A stretch of DNA of 64,000 nucleotides. It comes from Asaia sp037151935 (GTDB lineage Bacteria > Pseudomonadota > Alphaproteobacteria > Acetobacterales > Acetobacteraceae). Both the position numbers and the translations under genes were made by a program. This document shows, piece after piece, positions 18,764-28,041 of the stretch; the first letter of the stretch is position 1; every line of letters starts with the position of its first letter. The stretch is taken from positions 1,612,001 through 1,676,000 of the forward strand of contig NZ_CP157575.1 in assembly GCF_051628905.1 (NCBI RefSeq), written 5' to 3'. The notes under the pieces are model-generated. The model worked only from the letters and a program-made list of their open reading frames with translations. It had not been told where the DNA came from and searched no databases.

Positions 18764-19410
18764 TCCACGCGCTGCTGACGCCGAATTTCCTGCTCTGTGC
18801 GGGGCTGGCCTATCTGATTGGCAGCATTCCCTTTGGCCTGTTGATCAGCCATCTCGGCGGGGCGGGGGACATCCGCAAGATCGGGTCGGGCAATATCGGC
18901 GCGACCAATGTGCTGCGCACCGGACGCAAGGGTCTGGCCGCAGCCACGCTGCTGCTCGACGCGTTCAAGGGCGCCCTTGCGGTTCTGATGGTGCGTCTGT
19001 TGCTCGATGCCGATCTGCAAACCGGCATGGCCATTGCCGGCATCAGCGTCGTGATCGGCCATTGCTTTCCGGTCTGGCTGGGGTTTCGTGGCGGCAAGGG
19101 TGTCGCGACCGGGCTGGGCGTGCTTTTCGCCCTGTGCTGGCCGGTAGGCATTGCCTGCTGTATCGTCTGGCTTGCGGTGGCAAAGCTCTCGCATATCTCG
19201 TCTGCCGGTGCCCTTGCGGCTTTTGCGGTGGCGCCTTTCCTGATGCCGCCGCTCAGCGAGCAGCCGGTCCATAGCCCGTTGCCCATTGCCACGCTGCTTC
19301 TCACGCTCATCATCCTGCTGCGCCATACCAGCAACATCAAACGCCTGCTTCTGGGACGGGAATCACGGATCAATATCGACCCGCCCCCGCAAAAGAAGCG
19401 GGAGATCTGA
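18760..19410 (+). CDS. plsY: acyl-phosphate:glycerol-3-phosphate acyltransferase
   Basis: Inner-membrane enzyme of 216 aa making lysophosphatidic acid from acyl-phosphate, the first acylation in phospholipid synthesis. PlsY motifs are present: AYLIGSIPFGLL, KIGSGNIGATNVLRTGRKG and GHCFPVWLGFRGGKGVATG. About five membrane segments. The ATG at 18760 overlaps the upstream stop (ATGA), which fixes the start. The gene sits between pyrC' and dprA, a conserved alphaproteobacterial order. Confidence 0.97.
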   Translation: MIHALLTPNFLLCAGLAYLIGSIPFGLLISHLGGAGDIRKIGSGNIGATNVLRTGRKGLAAATLLLDAFKGALAVLMVRLLLDADLQTGMAIAGISVVIGHCFPVWLGFRGGKGVATGLGVLFALCWPVGIACCIVWLAVAKLSHISSAGALAAFAVAPFLMPPLSEQPVHSPLPIATLLLTLIILLRHTSNIKRLLLGRESRINIDPPPQKKREI

Positions 19411-19416
19411 CAGAAG

Positions 19417-20544
19417 TTGACGCCCCCTCCCTCAGGCAACGACCGCATCGATACGGTGCGTCTCGCCCGCACTGACGGAATCGGGCCGGTCAATTTCAGA
19501 CGCCTTCTGAACGAACACGGCACGGCCAACGCCGCCCTCTACGCCCTGCCCGAGCGGGCTCGCAAGGCGGGGCGACGGGGCAGTGTCAACATTCCCTCAC
19601 GCGACTCGATTGAAGAGGAAGAGGCGACACTCGAGGGGTTCGGCGCTCGGCTGCTGGTTCTCGGCGATCGCGATTATCCGCCTCTTCTGGCGCGTATTCC
19701 CGACGCGCCGCCAGTCCTGAGTATCTGGGGCAGGGCTGAGCTGCTGTCCGAGCGCGCCATAGGCATCGTCGGCGCGCGCAATGCCTCGGCAGGAGGGCTG
19801 CGCATCGCAGAGAGTCTGAGCGGCGCTCTGGCACTTGAAGGCTGCGTGATCGTTTCGGGCCTCGCACGCGGCATCGATTCCGTGGCGCATCGGGCGGCGC
19901 TTCACCCCGGCATGACGATAGGAGCTGCAGCAGGCGGGCTGGACTGTTTTTACCCGCCGGAAAATGAAAGCCTGTATCGAGCCGTGGCCGAACGCGGCTG
20001 CATCGTCACCGAAGCACCGCTCGGCACGGTCCCTCAGGCAAGCCATTTTCCGAGGCGTAACCGCCTGATTGCCGGTTTGTCGCTCGGTGTCGTTCTGATC
20101 GAGGCAGCCTTGCGATCCGGCACGCTGATTACCGCCCGCCTTGCCCTCGATTACGGGCGTGACGTCTTTGCCGTGCCGGGTTCGCCGCTCGATCCGCGCT
20201 CTCGCGGGGGCAATGACCTGTTGAGACAGGGGGCGATTCTAACAGAAACCGCACAGGACGTGCTGAGCCAGATCGAAAGCGGCAGAGGCCCGCGCATGAC
20301 CCCCGGATGGACAGGCCTGCCTGGGTTTTCTGAGCCTGCGCCGCCCGGTTTTACCCCTGCGCCCACGCCTGAGGCAGTGCGTGAGACGATACGCGATCTG
20401 CTCTCTCCCACGGCAGTGGCAGTTGACGATATCGTGGCGCGCTGCCAGTTCTCGGTATCCATGGTGCTATCCGCCCTGTCAGAACTCGAACTTGGCGGCG
20501 TAGCGACCTTCCTTCCCGGGGGACAGGTTGTGCTGTCAGCCTGA
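19417..20544 (+). CDS. dprA: DNA processing protein DprA/Smf
   Basis: Loads RecA onto incoming single-stranded DNA during transformation. It has an N-terminal helical region (about 10-70), a Rossmann-like domain (about 75-300) with GIVGARNASAGG, SGLARGIDSVAH and the later RNRLIAGLSLGVVLIEA, and a C-terminal winged-helix (about 310-375). The gene appears to begin with TTG (19417); no early in-frame ATG exists, and a GTG at codon 14 is the alternative. It follows plsY by six bases and shares the window with comEC. Confidence 0.95.
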   Translation: MTPPPSGNDRIDTVRLARTDGIGPVNFRRLLNEHGTANAALYALPERARKAGRRGSVNIPSRDSIEEEEATLEGFGARLLVLGDRDYPPLLARIPDAPPVLSIWGRAELLSERAIGIVGARNASAGGLRIAESLSGALALEGCVIVSGLARGIDSVAHRAALHPGMTIGAAAGGLDCFYPPENESLYRAVAERGCIVTEAPLGTVPQASHFPRRNRLIAGLSLGVVLIEAALRSGTLITARLALDYGRDVFAVPGSPLDPRSRGGNDLLRQGAILTETAQDVLSQIESGRGPRMTPGWTGLPGFSEPAPPGFTPAPTPEAVRETIRDLLSPTAVAVDDIVARCQFSVSMVLSALSELELGGVATFLPGGQVVLSA

Positions 20545-20585
20545 TTCGCCGGTTCCGAGCAGGCCGGAGCGGTTCTGGAGTAGAG

Positions 20586-23324
20586 ATGACTGATGTCGTA
20601 GTGGTCGAAAGCCCGGCGAAGGCAAAGACCATCAACAAATATCTGGGCGATAACTTCATCGTTCTGGCATCCTTCGGCCATGTCCGCGATTTGCCGCCGA
20701 AAGACGGCAGCGTGCGGCCTGACGAAAATTTCGCCATGGACTGGCAGATGGATGAGCGCGGCGCCAAGCAGATCGCGACCATCGCCAAAGCCGTGAAAAG
20801 CGCCGATACGCTCTATCTCGCCACTGACCCGGATCGCGAAGGCGAAGCCATTTCATGGCATGTGCGTGCCGCGCTGGAAGAGAAGAACCTGCTGCGCGGC
20901 AAGAACGTGCAACGCGTGACCTTCAATGAGATCACCAAATCCGCCGTGCAGACGGCCATGGCGAACCCGCGCGCACTCGATCAGCCTCTGATCGACGCTT
21001 ACATGGCGCGCCGCGCCCTCGATTATCTGGTGGGCTTTACCCTTTCGCCCGTTCTGTGGCGCAAGCTGCCGGGTAGCCGCAGCGCTGGTCGTGTGCAATC
21101 GGTCGCGCTGCGTCTGATCTGCGAACGCGAAGCCGAGATCGAAATATTCAAGAGCCGTGAATACTGGTCCATCACCGGCGCCTTTGCCACACCGCGCAAT
21201 GCTGCCTTTTCAGCCCGACTGACCCATCTGGAAGGGCGCAAGCTCGACCAGTTCGATCTCGATAACGCCGAAAAAGCTCATGCCGTACGCGATCTGGTAG
21301 CCAATACCGCATTTGCGGTGCGTTCGGTCGAGCGCAAGAAGGCCAAACGTAATCCGCCCGCGCCTTTCACCACCTCGACGCTTCAGCAGGAGGCCTCGCG
21401 CAAGATAGGCATGAGCGCGCAAACGACCATGCGCACGGCCCAGCAGCTTTATGAAGGTGTGGATCTGGGCGGCGAAACGGTCGGTCTCATCACCTACATG
21501 CGTACCGATGGCGTCACCATGGCTGCCGAGGCCGTAACCGCCATTCGCGCCATGATTGGCGAAAGCTATGGCGCGCCCTATCTGCCCGAAAAGCCGCGCG
21601 TCTATTCAAGCAAGGCCAAGAACGCGCAGGAAGCCCATGAGGCGATACGCCCCACCGATGTGAGCCGTACCCCCGAATCGATGGCACGCCACCTTTCGGG
21701 CGAGCAGATGCGCCTGTACGAACTGGTCTGGAAACGCGCCGTCGCCTCGCAGATGCAATCTGCCGAGCTCGATCAGGTTGTTGTCGACCTGACCGATTCG
21801 TCCGGCAGGACCACGCTGCGCGCCAATGGCTCGATCATCGCATTTGACGGCTTTCTCAAGCTCTATACCGAGGGTCGCGACGACACGAAGACTGATGACG
21901 ATGAAGGCCGCGTGCTGCCCGCCATGAGCGAAGGCGAACGCCTGACGACGCGCGGTGTCGAGGCCGATCAGCATTTCACCCAGCCGCCGCCGCGCTTCTC
22001 CGAAGCGAGTCTCGTCAAGCGCATGGAAGAAATCGGCATCGGTCGCCCTTCGACCTATGCCTCGATCCTGACCGTGCTGCGCGACCGCAATTATGTGCGA
22101 CTCGACGCGCGACGTTTCATTCCCGAAGATCGGGGCCGACTGGTGACAGCGTTCCTGACCTCATTTTTCGAGCGCTATGTCGATACCGACTTCACGGCAA
22201 CGCTCGAAGAGCAACTCGACGATATCTCCGACGGCCGTGCCGACTGGCACGACATCATGGCCGCCTTCTGGCGCGATTTCTCCGCTGCTGTCGCCCAGAC
22301 CAAGGATCTGAAGATTTCGGACGTCATCGACGCGCTGGATGAGGATCTCGGCTCGCATTTCTTCCCCACACGCGATGACGGGGGCGATCCACGCCAGTGC
22401 ACGGCCTGCGGCACGGGGCGGCTGGGCTTGCGTCTGGGCAAGTTCGGTGCCTTCATCGGGTGCTCGAATTATCCGACCTGCCAGTTCACGCGTCGTCTGG
22501 TGGCCGAAGATGGCGGCGAAGGCGAAACCCTGAAAGAGGGCATGAAAAGCCTCGGTCAGGACCCGGAAACGGGTGAGGAAGTGACCGTGCGCCGTGGGCC
22601 CTACGGGCTCTATATACAGCGTGGTGAAGCCGACCCGGAGAACAAGAAGGTCAAGCCAAAACGCACGACCATTCCCAAGGGGCTGGAGGGCGACAAGCTG
22701 ACGCTGGACAAGGCGATCGGTCTGCTCTCCCTGCCGCGCAAGCTGGGGCCTCACCCCGAAACAGGCGAGATGATCGAAGCCGGACTCGGACGTTTCGGCC
22801 CCTATGTAAAAATGGGCTCGATTTTCGGCACGCTGGATGCCGATGACGACGTGCTGACAGTAGGGCTCAACCGCGCCATCGACTCCCTGGCCAAGAAACT
22901 CGCCTCGATCCGCACACTCGGGGCGCATCCCAAGGATGGCGAGGCCGTTCTTGTGCGCAAGGGGCGCTTTGGCCCCTATGTCCAGCACAAGCAGGTCATC
23001 GCGAATCTCGCCAAGGGTCAGTCGATGGACGAGGTGACACTCGAAGAGGCGCTCGCGCTTCTGGTCGAGAAAGGCAAGCCTCTCAAAGCCAAAGGCAAGA
23101 CCGGCAAGGCCACTCGCAAGAGCGCGACCAAGGCAACGGCGGAGGATTCCGGCGAAAAGGCTGCCCCCAAAAAGAAAACGTCCACCAAGGCTGTGGCCGC
23201 CAAGAAGCCATCGGCAAAAAAGGCGGCGAGCCCAAAGAAAAAGACGGCTACGGCAGATACGGCCGACAAGCCGGCAAAAAAAACGCGCAAGGCCAAAACA
23301 ACAGATGGTGAAGACGCAGAATAA
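20586..23324 (+). CDS. topA: DNA topoisomerase I
   Basis: Type IA topoisomerase of 912 aa relaxing negative supercoils. The N-terminal Toprim domain starts VVVVESPAKAKTINKYLG and has DPDREGEAISWH; the active-site tyrosine is Y304 in GLITYMRTDGV. After the core come a zinc-ribbon (CTACGTGRLGLRLGKFGAFIGC) and several TopoI C-terminal repeats with RFGPYV. The last ~80 residues are a Lys/Ala-rich histone-H1-like tail, typical of alphaproteobacterial TopA and probably DNA-binding. It follows dprA at 41 bp. Confidence 0.97.
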   Translation: MTDVVVVESPAKAKTINKYLGDNFIVLASFGHVRDLPPKDGSVRPDENFAMDWQMDERGAKQIATIAKAVKSADTLYLATDPDREGEAISWHVRAALEEKNLLRGKNVQRVTFNEITKSAVQTAMANPRALDQPLIDAYMARRALDYLVGFTLSPVLWRKLPGSRSAGRVQSVALRLICEREAEIEIFKSREYWSITGAFATPRNAAFSARLTHLEGRKLDQFDLDNAEKAHAVRDLVANTAFAVRSVERKKAKRNPPAPFTTSTLQQEASRKIGMSAQTTMRTAQQLYEGVDLGGETVGLITYMRTDGVTMAAEAVTAIRAMIGESYGAPYLPEKPRVYSSKAKNAQEAHEAIRPTDVSRTPESMARHLSGEQMRLYELVWKRAVASQMQSAELDQVVVDLTDSSGRTTLRANGSIIAFDGFLKLYTEGRDDTKTDDDEGRVLPAMSEGERLTTRGVEADQHFTQPPPRFSEASLVKRMEEIGIGRPSTYASILTVLRDRNYVRLDARRFIPEDRGRLVTAFLTSFFERYVDTDFTATLEEQLDDISDGRADWHDIMAAFWRDFSAAVAQTKDLKISDVIDALDEDLGSHFFPTRDDGGDPRQCTACGTGRLGLRLGKFGAFIGCSNYPTCQFTRRLVAEDGGEGETLKEGMKSLGQDPETGEEVTVRRGPYGLYIQRGEADPENKKVKPKRTTIPKGLEGDKLTLDKAIGLLSLPRKLGPHPETGEMIEAGLGRFGPYVKMGSIFGTLDADDDVLTVGLNRAIDSLAKKLASIRTLGAHPKDGEAVLVRKGRFGPYVQHKQVIANLAKGQSMDEVTLEEALALLVEKGKPLKAKGKTGKATRKSATKATAEDSGEKAAPKKKTSTKAVAAKKPSAKKAASPKKKTATADTADKPAKKTRKAKTTDGEDAE

Positions 23325-23459
23325 TTTGCGTTTTTGAAGTCACAGACCGTGGCAAAAACATCGCTCCCCCTGTTAGGCTCCCTATCGCGTCACGTAGCGG
23401 GTCGCTAAAGCGGAACTCGATGGGGGAAGCCATCTTCCTGATGGTCAAGGTCACTGGCT

Positions 23460-25052
23460 CTGAAACACGTTCCTTTCTTCCTGTCTGGCGCGTTCTCCCG
23501 GCAATGTCTGGGCGCGGTCGCGGCGCTGTCCCTGTGTGTCTGCACGGGAACGGCGGAGGCTGAGGACAACGCTGCGCTCGATACGGGATTGCTGAACGCC
23601 GTTCTGTCGAGCGCCTTTCGGTTTCTGAGCCCGCGTACCCTAGAAGTTCATTCCAGCAAGACCTACAGCCTCTGGGGGCTTGATGGCCTGACCGCAATCG
23701 ATCCGTCCATCACCATGGTCGAGCCGCCCCATGATCCGGCCAAACCCGCCATGCTGCGACTCTCGATCGGGCCCAAAACCATTTCGGAATTTCGCGAGCC
23801 GGGTGAAAACGAGACGCTCGACTGGGTGAAACTGATCGTTTCGAGCATGGATGCCGCCTGGCAAGGATCGGCCTCCTTGCGCGCTGCAGGCCGCGATGCG
23901 CTGCTTCAGAGCTTTTTCGACGAGTTGTTCAACCATCTCGACCCGTATTCGCGCTATGTCGCCCCGGCCCCTGCCGGCAATGACCGGGCGAACCGGACCG
24001 GTGCTCTGGCCGGTGTCGGCCTTTCGCTGGCCCGCGACGGCGCTGTGCTGGTGGTGAGCGCCATCAATGCCAATGGTCCCGCCTGGGCCGCTGGGGCAAA
24101 CACCGGCCAGAAGCTCTTGGCCGTTGATGGACGCTCGACCCGTAATCAGGACCCCGCAACCGTCGAGACCTGGCTCACAGGTGCGCCGGGCAGCAAGGTG
24201 AAACTGCTCCTGGCCGATCCGGGCCATCACGGCGCGATCATGCGGCTCGAACGTCAGGTCGTCCCTCCTCAAACCGTTTTCGCCAGCATGCACGATCATA
24301 TCGTCGTGCTGCGTATCGCCTCGTTTTCTTCCGACACAGCAGAGGAACTCAGCCAGAACATCGATCAGGCTCTGGAAGACAAGAAGCTGGTCGGTCTGAT
24401 TTTCGATCTGCGTGGCGATCGTGGCGGCGTGCTCCAGCAGGCCGTGACCGCCACGGCCCTCGTGCTGGACCGGGGTATCGCAGTCGTAACACGGGGACGG
24501 GATCCGAAATCGAATCATATCTGGGCAGTGCAGGGCGGTGACATGACCCATGGCCTCCCAATCGCCGCTCTGGTCGATGGCCGCACGGCGAGCGCTGCCG
24601 AGATCATGGCAGCGGCGCTCTCCGATCATCGGCGTGCCGTGGTGATCGGCAGTGCCACGCTCGGCAAGGGACTCGTGCAGGCGGTAGGGCAGATGCCCGA
24701 TGGTGGCGAACTCTTCGTAACCTGGAGCCGCGTTCTGGCGCCGCTTGGCTGGCCGCTTCAGGGACTCGGCGTAACGCCCCAGATCTGCACCTCGCGCGGA
24801 GCACAGGCCCTCGACCAGCAGTTGCAGTCTCTTTCGAATGGCAAGCTGCTGGACGCCGAAAACGTGGCGGCGAGCCGCGCCCTGCGCTTTCCCGTTTCGG
24901 TGTCACGCATTCTCGACATCCGGCGCCACTGCCCTGCCGCACTGGGCACGGATGCCGATCTCGATACCGCAGCCCTCCTTCTTCATCATCCCGATAGCTA
25001 TCGTGCCGCCATTGCAGCGATGCCTGATGACATGGACGATCCCACGCCATGA
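23460..25052 (+). CDS. S41-family C-terminal processing peptidase, exported
   Basis: Periplasmic serine protease related to CtpA/Prc. The frame shows a PDZ-like segment (ALAGVGLSLARDGAVLVVSAI) and the S41 domain with GLIFDLRGDRGGVLQQAV, the catalytic-serine region DGRTASAAEIMAAAL and GSATLGKGLVQ carrying the lysine. An excellent signal peptide (KHVPFFLSGAF ... GTAEA) precedes any in-frame ATG, GTG or TTG; the first conventional start, TTG 23589, would cut it off. A CTG at 23460, nine bases after AAGG, is proposed as the start. The last codons overlap the DUF1491 gene (ATGA). Confidence 0.85.
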   Translation: MKHVPFFLSGAFSRQCLGAVAALSLCVCTGTAEAEDNAALDTGLLNAVLSSAFRFLSPRTLEVHSSKTYSLWGLDGLTAIDPSITMVEPPHDPAKPAMLRLSIGPKTISEFREPGENETLDWVKLIVSSMDAAWQGSASLRAAGRDALLQSFFDELFNHLDPYSRYVAPAPAGNDRANRTGALAGVGLSLARDGAVLVVSAINANGPAWAAGANTGQKLLAVDGRSTRNQDPATVETWLTGAPGSKVKLLLADPGHHGAIMRLERQVVPPQTVFASMHDHIVVLRIASFSSDTAEELSQNIDQALEDKKLVGLIFDLRGDRGGVLQQAVTATALVLDRGIAVVTRGRDPKSNHIWAVQGGDMTHGLPIAALVDGRTASAAEIMAAALSDHRRAVVIGSATLGKGLVQAVGQMPDGGELFVTWSRVLAPLGWPLQGLGVTPQICTSRGAQALDQQLQSLSNGKLLDAENVAASRALRFPVSVSRILDIRRHCPAALGTDADLDTAALLLHHPDSYRAAIAAMPDDMDDPTP

Positions 25053-25381
25053 CCGAAGCCCGTCTCAAATCCGGCCTCTGGGCGCGCGGTCTCATGAGGC
25101 TGATCGAGACGCAAGGCGGCTCAGCCATGATGCTGAAGCGCGGAGACGACGATGCAGGGGCGGTGCTGATCGTTCTGACTGATCGAACCGGCGCCTGCGC
25201 GGTCTTACGCGATTCAGCCCTTGGGTCAGGCTGGGAGCGTATCGCGATGGACACACCGGAAGCGCTGGATACTTATCTCGAGCGCCAGAGACGCTACGAT
25301 CCTGATTTGTGGATTCTCGAATTCACCCTTGAGGATGTAACCGCCCCTATCGAGAGCGTATTACCCGGCAGGAGAGACTGA
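25049..25381 (+). CDS. DUF1491 family protein
   Basis: Small protein of 110 aa with the alphaproteobacterial DUF1491 pattern: LKSGLWARGLMRLIETQGG, VLIVLTDRTG, and the C-terminal RRYDPDLWILEFTLED. Function unknown; members are short, soluble and usually near core genes. Translationally coupled to the S41 protease by a four-base overlap. The following 230 bases before the OmpA gene hold no supported gene. Confidence 0.85.
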   Translation: MTEARLKSGLWARGLMRLIETQGGSAMMLKRGDDDAGAVLIVLTDRTGACAVLRDSALGSGWERIAMDTPEALDTYLERQRRYDPDLWILEFTLEDVTAPIESVLPGRRD

Positions 25382-25612
25382 GCCCATGTCGACACGGCCC
25401 GAACAGCGCTTCCCGGCTTTGGCGACTGTTGCAACCTTCCCACACCTGGAGCAGGAAGAAAGAATGGCGCAACGAGGCGATTGCACCCCGGACGTAAACA
25501 GACGTTGCACGGGGATGACAGTTCAACGAAAAGACGGCATTCAGATCGCTGCGGACGGCTGGTTCAAAGGCCCTCTCTCAGTCTGCCGCGTGAAAAGGAT
25601 GGAGAAGACGAT

Positions 25613-26824
25613 ATGACGCTGGAACACCGAACGCGCGGTGAAACCGTTTGCCGCCCGTTTTCCGATGTCCGGCAGGCGGTCGGTTCGCTCTCCCGGCTTT
25701 TCCGCAGGAGCATTCTGGGTCTCACCGCCCTGAGCGGTTTGTGTCTTGTGGCGGCTCCCGCCCAGGCGCAGGTAGTCAAGGGGCTATACGTTGCCGGTTC
25801 CGGTGGCGCGAGCTTCAATCAGGACCAGACCGTGCGTCTGTCGCCGGTTCTGCCCAGCGGTCGCGATCACTACGATGCAGGCGTGACGGGTCTCGGCTCT
25901 GTCGGCTGGGGGCTCGGCAATGGCTTTCGCGTTGAAGTGGAAGGCAACTACCGCAACAACCGTCTGCAGCAGTTCAAATCGAGCTATTTTCCGTCCTCGA
26001 CCGGCGGGCGTCAGCAGCAATATGGCGTGATGGTCAATGCGCTGTTCGACATGGATATCGGCGCGAACTGGGTCTACCCCTATTTCGGTGCCGGTGTGGG
26101 TTATGGCTGGCAGGCCATGAATGCCTCGGTGCGCGCACCGAATAACTACCTGAACCAGAAGATCGGCGGCACGGCCAGTAATTTTGCCTATCAGGGCATT
26201 TTCGGCCTCTCCTTCCCCGTACCTTTCGCTGTCGGCCTCTCTTTCACGACCGAATATCGTTTCTATTCGATGCTCGGGCCGAACGGTCACTATGCGAGCG
26301 GCTATGGCAATATCGGCGGCTATGACGCGCCCCGCCCCGCAGGCGCCATGGAAGGCAACCGCGTAACCCGCAACGATTTCAACCATTCGCTGCTGCTCGG
26401 CCTGCGCTATGAGTTCAACCCTGCCCCGCCGCCGCCGCGCAGCGTGCCGGTGATGACCGCGCCAGCTCCGGCGCCGGCGCGCAGCTATCTGGTTTTCTTC
26501 GACTGGGATCGAGCCGATCTGACCGATCGTGCCCGCTCCATCGTCGGTACGGCGGCCCAGAACTCGACCCATACGCAGCTCACGCGCATCGAGGTCAATG
26601 GGTATACCGATAACAGCGCTGCCCATCCGGGCGCACGCGGTGCAGGCTACAACATGAAGCTGTCGATGCGCCGCGCCGATGCCGTACGTGCCGAGCTGAT
26701 TCGCGACGGCGTGCCGGGCGGGCTAATCGTGACCAAGGGTTATGGCGAGTCCAACCCGCTGGTTCAGACTGGCCCCAATACGCGCGAACCGCAGAATCGC
26801 CGCGTCGAAATCATTCTGCACTGA
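25613..26824 (+). CDS. OmpA-like outer-membrane protein
   Basis: Outer-membrane protein of 403 aa. A long signal peptide ends at about APAQAQ (residues 47-52); an eight-stranded beta-barrel of the outer-membrane beta-barrel family occupies about residues 55-270; a proline-rich linker (NPAPPPPRS, APAPAPARS) leads to an OmpA peptidoglycan-binding domain with YLVFFDWDRADLTDRA, RIEVNGYTDNS and NRRVEIIL. It anchors the envelope to murein. Start chosen at 25613 with GGAG ten bases upstream. It is followed by two terminator hairpins, suggesting a strongly expressed single-gene transcript. Confidence 0.93.
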   Translation: MTLEHRTRGETVCRPFSDVRQAVGSLSRLFRRSILGLTALSGLCLVAAPAQAQVVKGLYVAGSGGASFNQDQTVRLSPVLPSGRDHYDAGVTGLGSVGWGLGNGFRVEVEGNYRNNRLQQFKSSYFPSSTGGRQQQYGVMVNALFDMDIGANWVYPYFGAGVGYGWQAMNASVRAPNNYLNQKIGGTASNFAYQGIFGLSFPVPFAVGLSFTTEYRFYSMLGPNGHYASGYGNIGGYDAPRPAGAMEGNRVTRNDFNHSLLLGLRYEFNPAPPPPRSVPVMTAPAPAPARSYLVFFDWDRADLTDRARSIVGTAAQNSTHTQLTRIEVNGYTDNSAAHPGARGAGYNMKLSMRRADAVRAELIRDGVPGGLIVTKGYGESNPLVQTGPNTREPQNRRVEIILH

Positions 26825-26832
26825 AACAGTCG

Positions 26833-26858
26833 CGGGAAGGGCGACGCCCTTCCCGTTT
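26833..26858 (+). terminator. terminator hairpin after the OmpA-like gene
   Basis: Perfect stem CGGGAAGGGC / GCCCTTCCCG with loop GAC, followed by TTT, nine bases after the stop codon. Confidence 0.75.
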
Positions 26859-26882
26859 CAGACAGGGCTTGTCACCCCTGTC

Positions 26883-26906
26883 GGGCGGTCATGGACCGCC
26901 CTTTTT
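26883..26906 (+). terminator. second intrinsic terminator after the OmpA-like gene
   Basis: Stem GGGCGGTC / GACCGCCC with loop ATG, followed directly by TTTTT. A back-up terminator separating the OmpA-like gene from the convergent cysK. Confidence 0.85.
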
Positions 26907-26927
26907 CATGCCTGAAGGCGAGCCCCC

Positions 26928-27929
26928 TCAGACCAGCCCGTTGAAGAGGGATGTCGAGAGATAACGCTCGGCAAATGATGGCACGATAGAGACGATGGTC
27001 TTGCCTGCATTCTCGTCGCGCTGCGCCAGTGCGAGCGCCGCATGGAGCGAGGCGCCTGAAGAAATACCGATCGGAATGCCTTCGATACGGGCGCAGCGGC
27101 GTGACGCTGCCATGGCATCGCGTTCGGAAACGGCCAGAACCCCATCGAGCAACGACGAATCGAGCGTGTTGGGGCAGAAACCCGGCCCGATGCCCTGAAT
27201 GCCATGCGGCCCAGGATCATCGCCGTTCAGAACGGCACTCTCCGCAGGCTCCACCCCCCAGAACTGCATCGACGGTTTACGGGGTTTAAGTGTGCGGGCG
27301 ATACCGGTGAGCGTACCGCCGGTGCCGACACCGGCCACAACCAGATCGACTGCGCCATCGGTATCGACCCATAGCTCCTCTGCCGTCGTCAGCGCGTGGA
27401 TCTCGGGATTGGCGGGGTTGTCGAACTGACTGGGCATCCAGGCATCGGGAAGCGAGGCGACCAGTTCTTCGGCACGAAGGATCGCCCCGGCCATGCCGCG
27501 CGCGGCGGGCGTGAGCTCCAGCTGGGCATCCATCAGCCGCAGCATCTTGCGACGCTCGATCGAGGCACTTTCGGGCATAGTCACGATCAGACGATAGCCG
27601 AGGGCTGCCGAGGCAAAGGCGAGCGAAATTCCCGTATTGCCGGAGGTGGGTTCAACCAGCACCGTGCGACCCGGGACGATCTCCCCACGGGTCTCAGCCT
27701 GCTGGATGAGCGCGAGCCCGATCCGGTCCTTGACCGAGCCGAGCGGGTTGAAGAATTCGAGCTTGAGCAGCAGACGCGCCTTGAGCTTGTCGGCCTCGGC
27801 CAGACGCGGCACGGCAACGAGCGGCGTGCCGCCCACGGTTTCGAGAATCGAGTCGAAAACCCGCCCACGCGGGGCTGCGTATCGCGTTGCCAGCCCGCTC
27901 ATTTCCTGCGGCTCCTGTCGGGTCGTCAT
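26928..27929 (-). CDS. cysK: cysteine synthase A (O-acetylserine sulfhydrylase)
   Basis: PLP enzyme of 333 aa forming cysteine from O-acetylserine and sulfide. The Schiff-base lysine is K67 in NPLGSVKDRI, the substrate loop is PTSGNTGISLAF, and the phosphate-binding loop is GVGTGGTLTG. The start at 27929 is supported by AAGGAGAGA just upstream; an earlier in-frame start would overlap the divergent promoter. The neighbouring Rrf2-type regulator is divergently transcribed, a setting seen for cysteine-metabolism repressors. Confidence 0.94.
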   Translation of the reverse strand: MTTRQEPQEMSGLATRYAAPRGRVFDSILETVGGTPLVAVPRLAEADKLKARLLLKLEFFNPLGSVKDRIGLALIQQAETRGEIVPGRTVLVEPTSGNTGISLAFASAALGYRLIVTMPESASIERRKMLRLMDAQLELTPAARGMAGAILRAEELVASLPDAWMPSQFDNPANPEIHALTTAEELWVDTDGAVDLVVAGVGTGGTLTGIARTLKPRKPSMQFWGVEPAESAVLNGDDPGPHGIQGIGPGFCPNTLDSSLLDGVLAVSERDAMAASRRCARIEGIPIGISSGASLHAALALAQRDENAGKTIVSIVPSFAERYLSTSLFNGLV

Positions 27930-28041
27930 GGCTCTCTCCTTCATGCGATTCAGCAAAGCGGTCAGTCCCGCGATGCCGGTCTGTGATTTGCCGGCAATAA
28001 CTGCTATATTGCGCATAATTTGTCATTGAGGAAAAATCTGC
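27930..28041. promoter_or_regulatory. divergent cysK / Rrf2 promoter region
   Basis: 112 bp shared by the two divergent genes. It has an AT-rich core around 27994-28020 (GCAATAACTGCTATATTGCG...ATAATTTG) with a weak imperfect dyad that could hold the -10 elements and the Rrf2 operator. No clear sigma-70 -35/-10 pair at 17-bp spacing was found. Confidence 0.45.

Noticed and set aside
25386..25616. 76-codon plus-strand frame before the OmpA-like gene
   Set aside because: No ribosome binding site of note, no recognisable motif, and it overlaps the better-supported OmpA-like start.
27930..28041. SAM or other riboswitch before cysK
   Set aside because: The leader is too short and no S-box core or anti-terminator pairing was seen.
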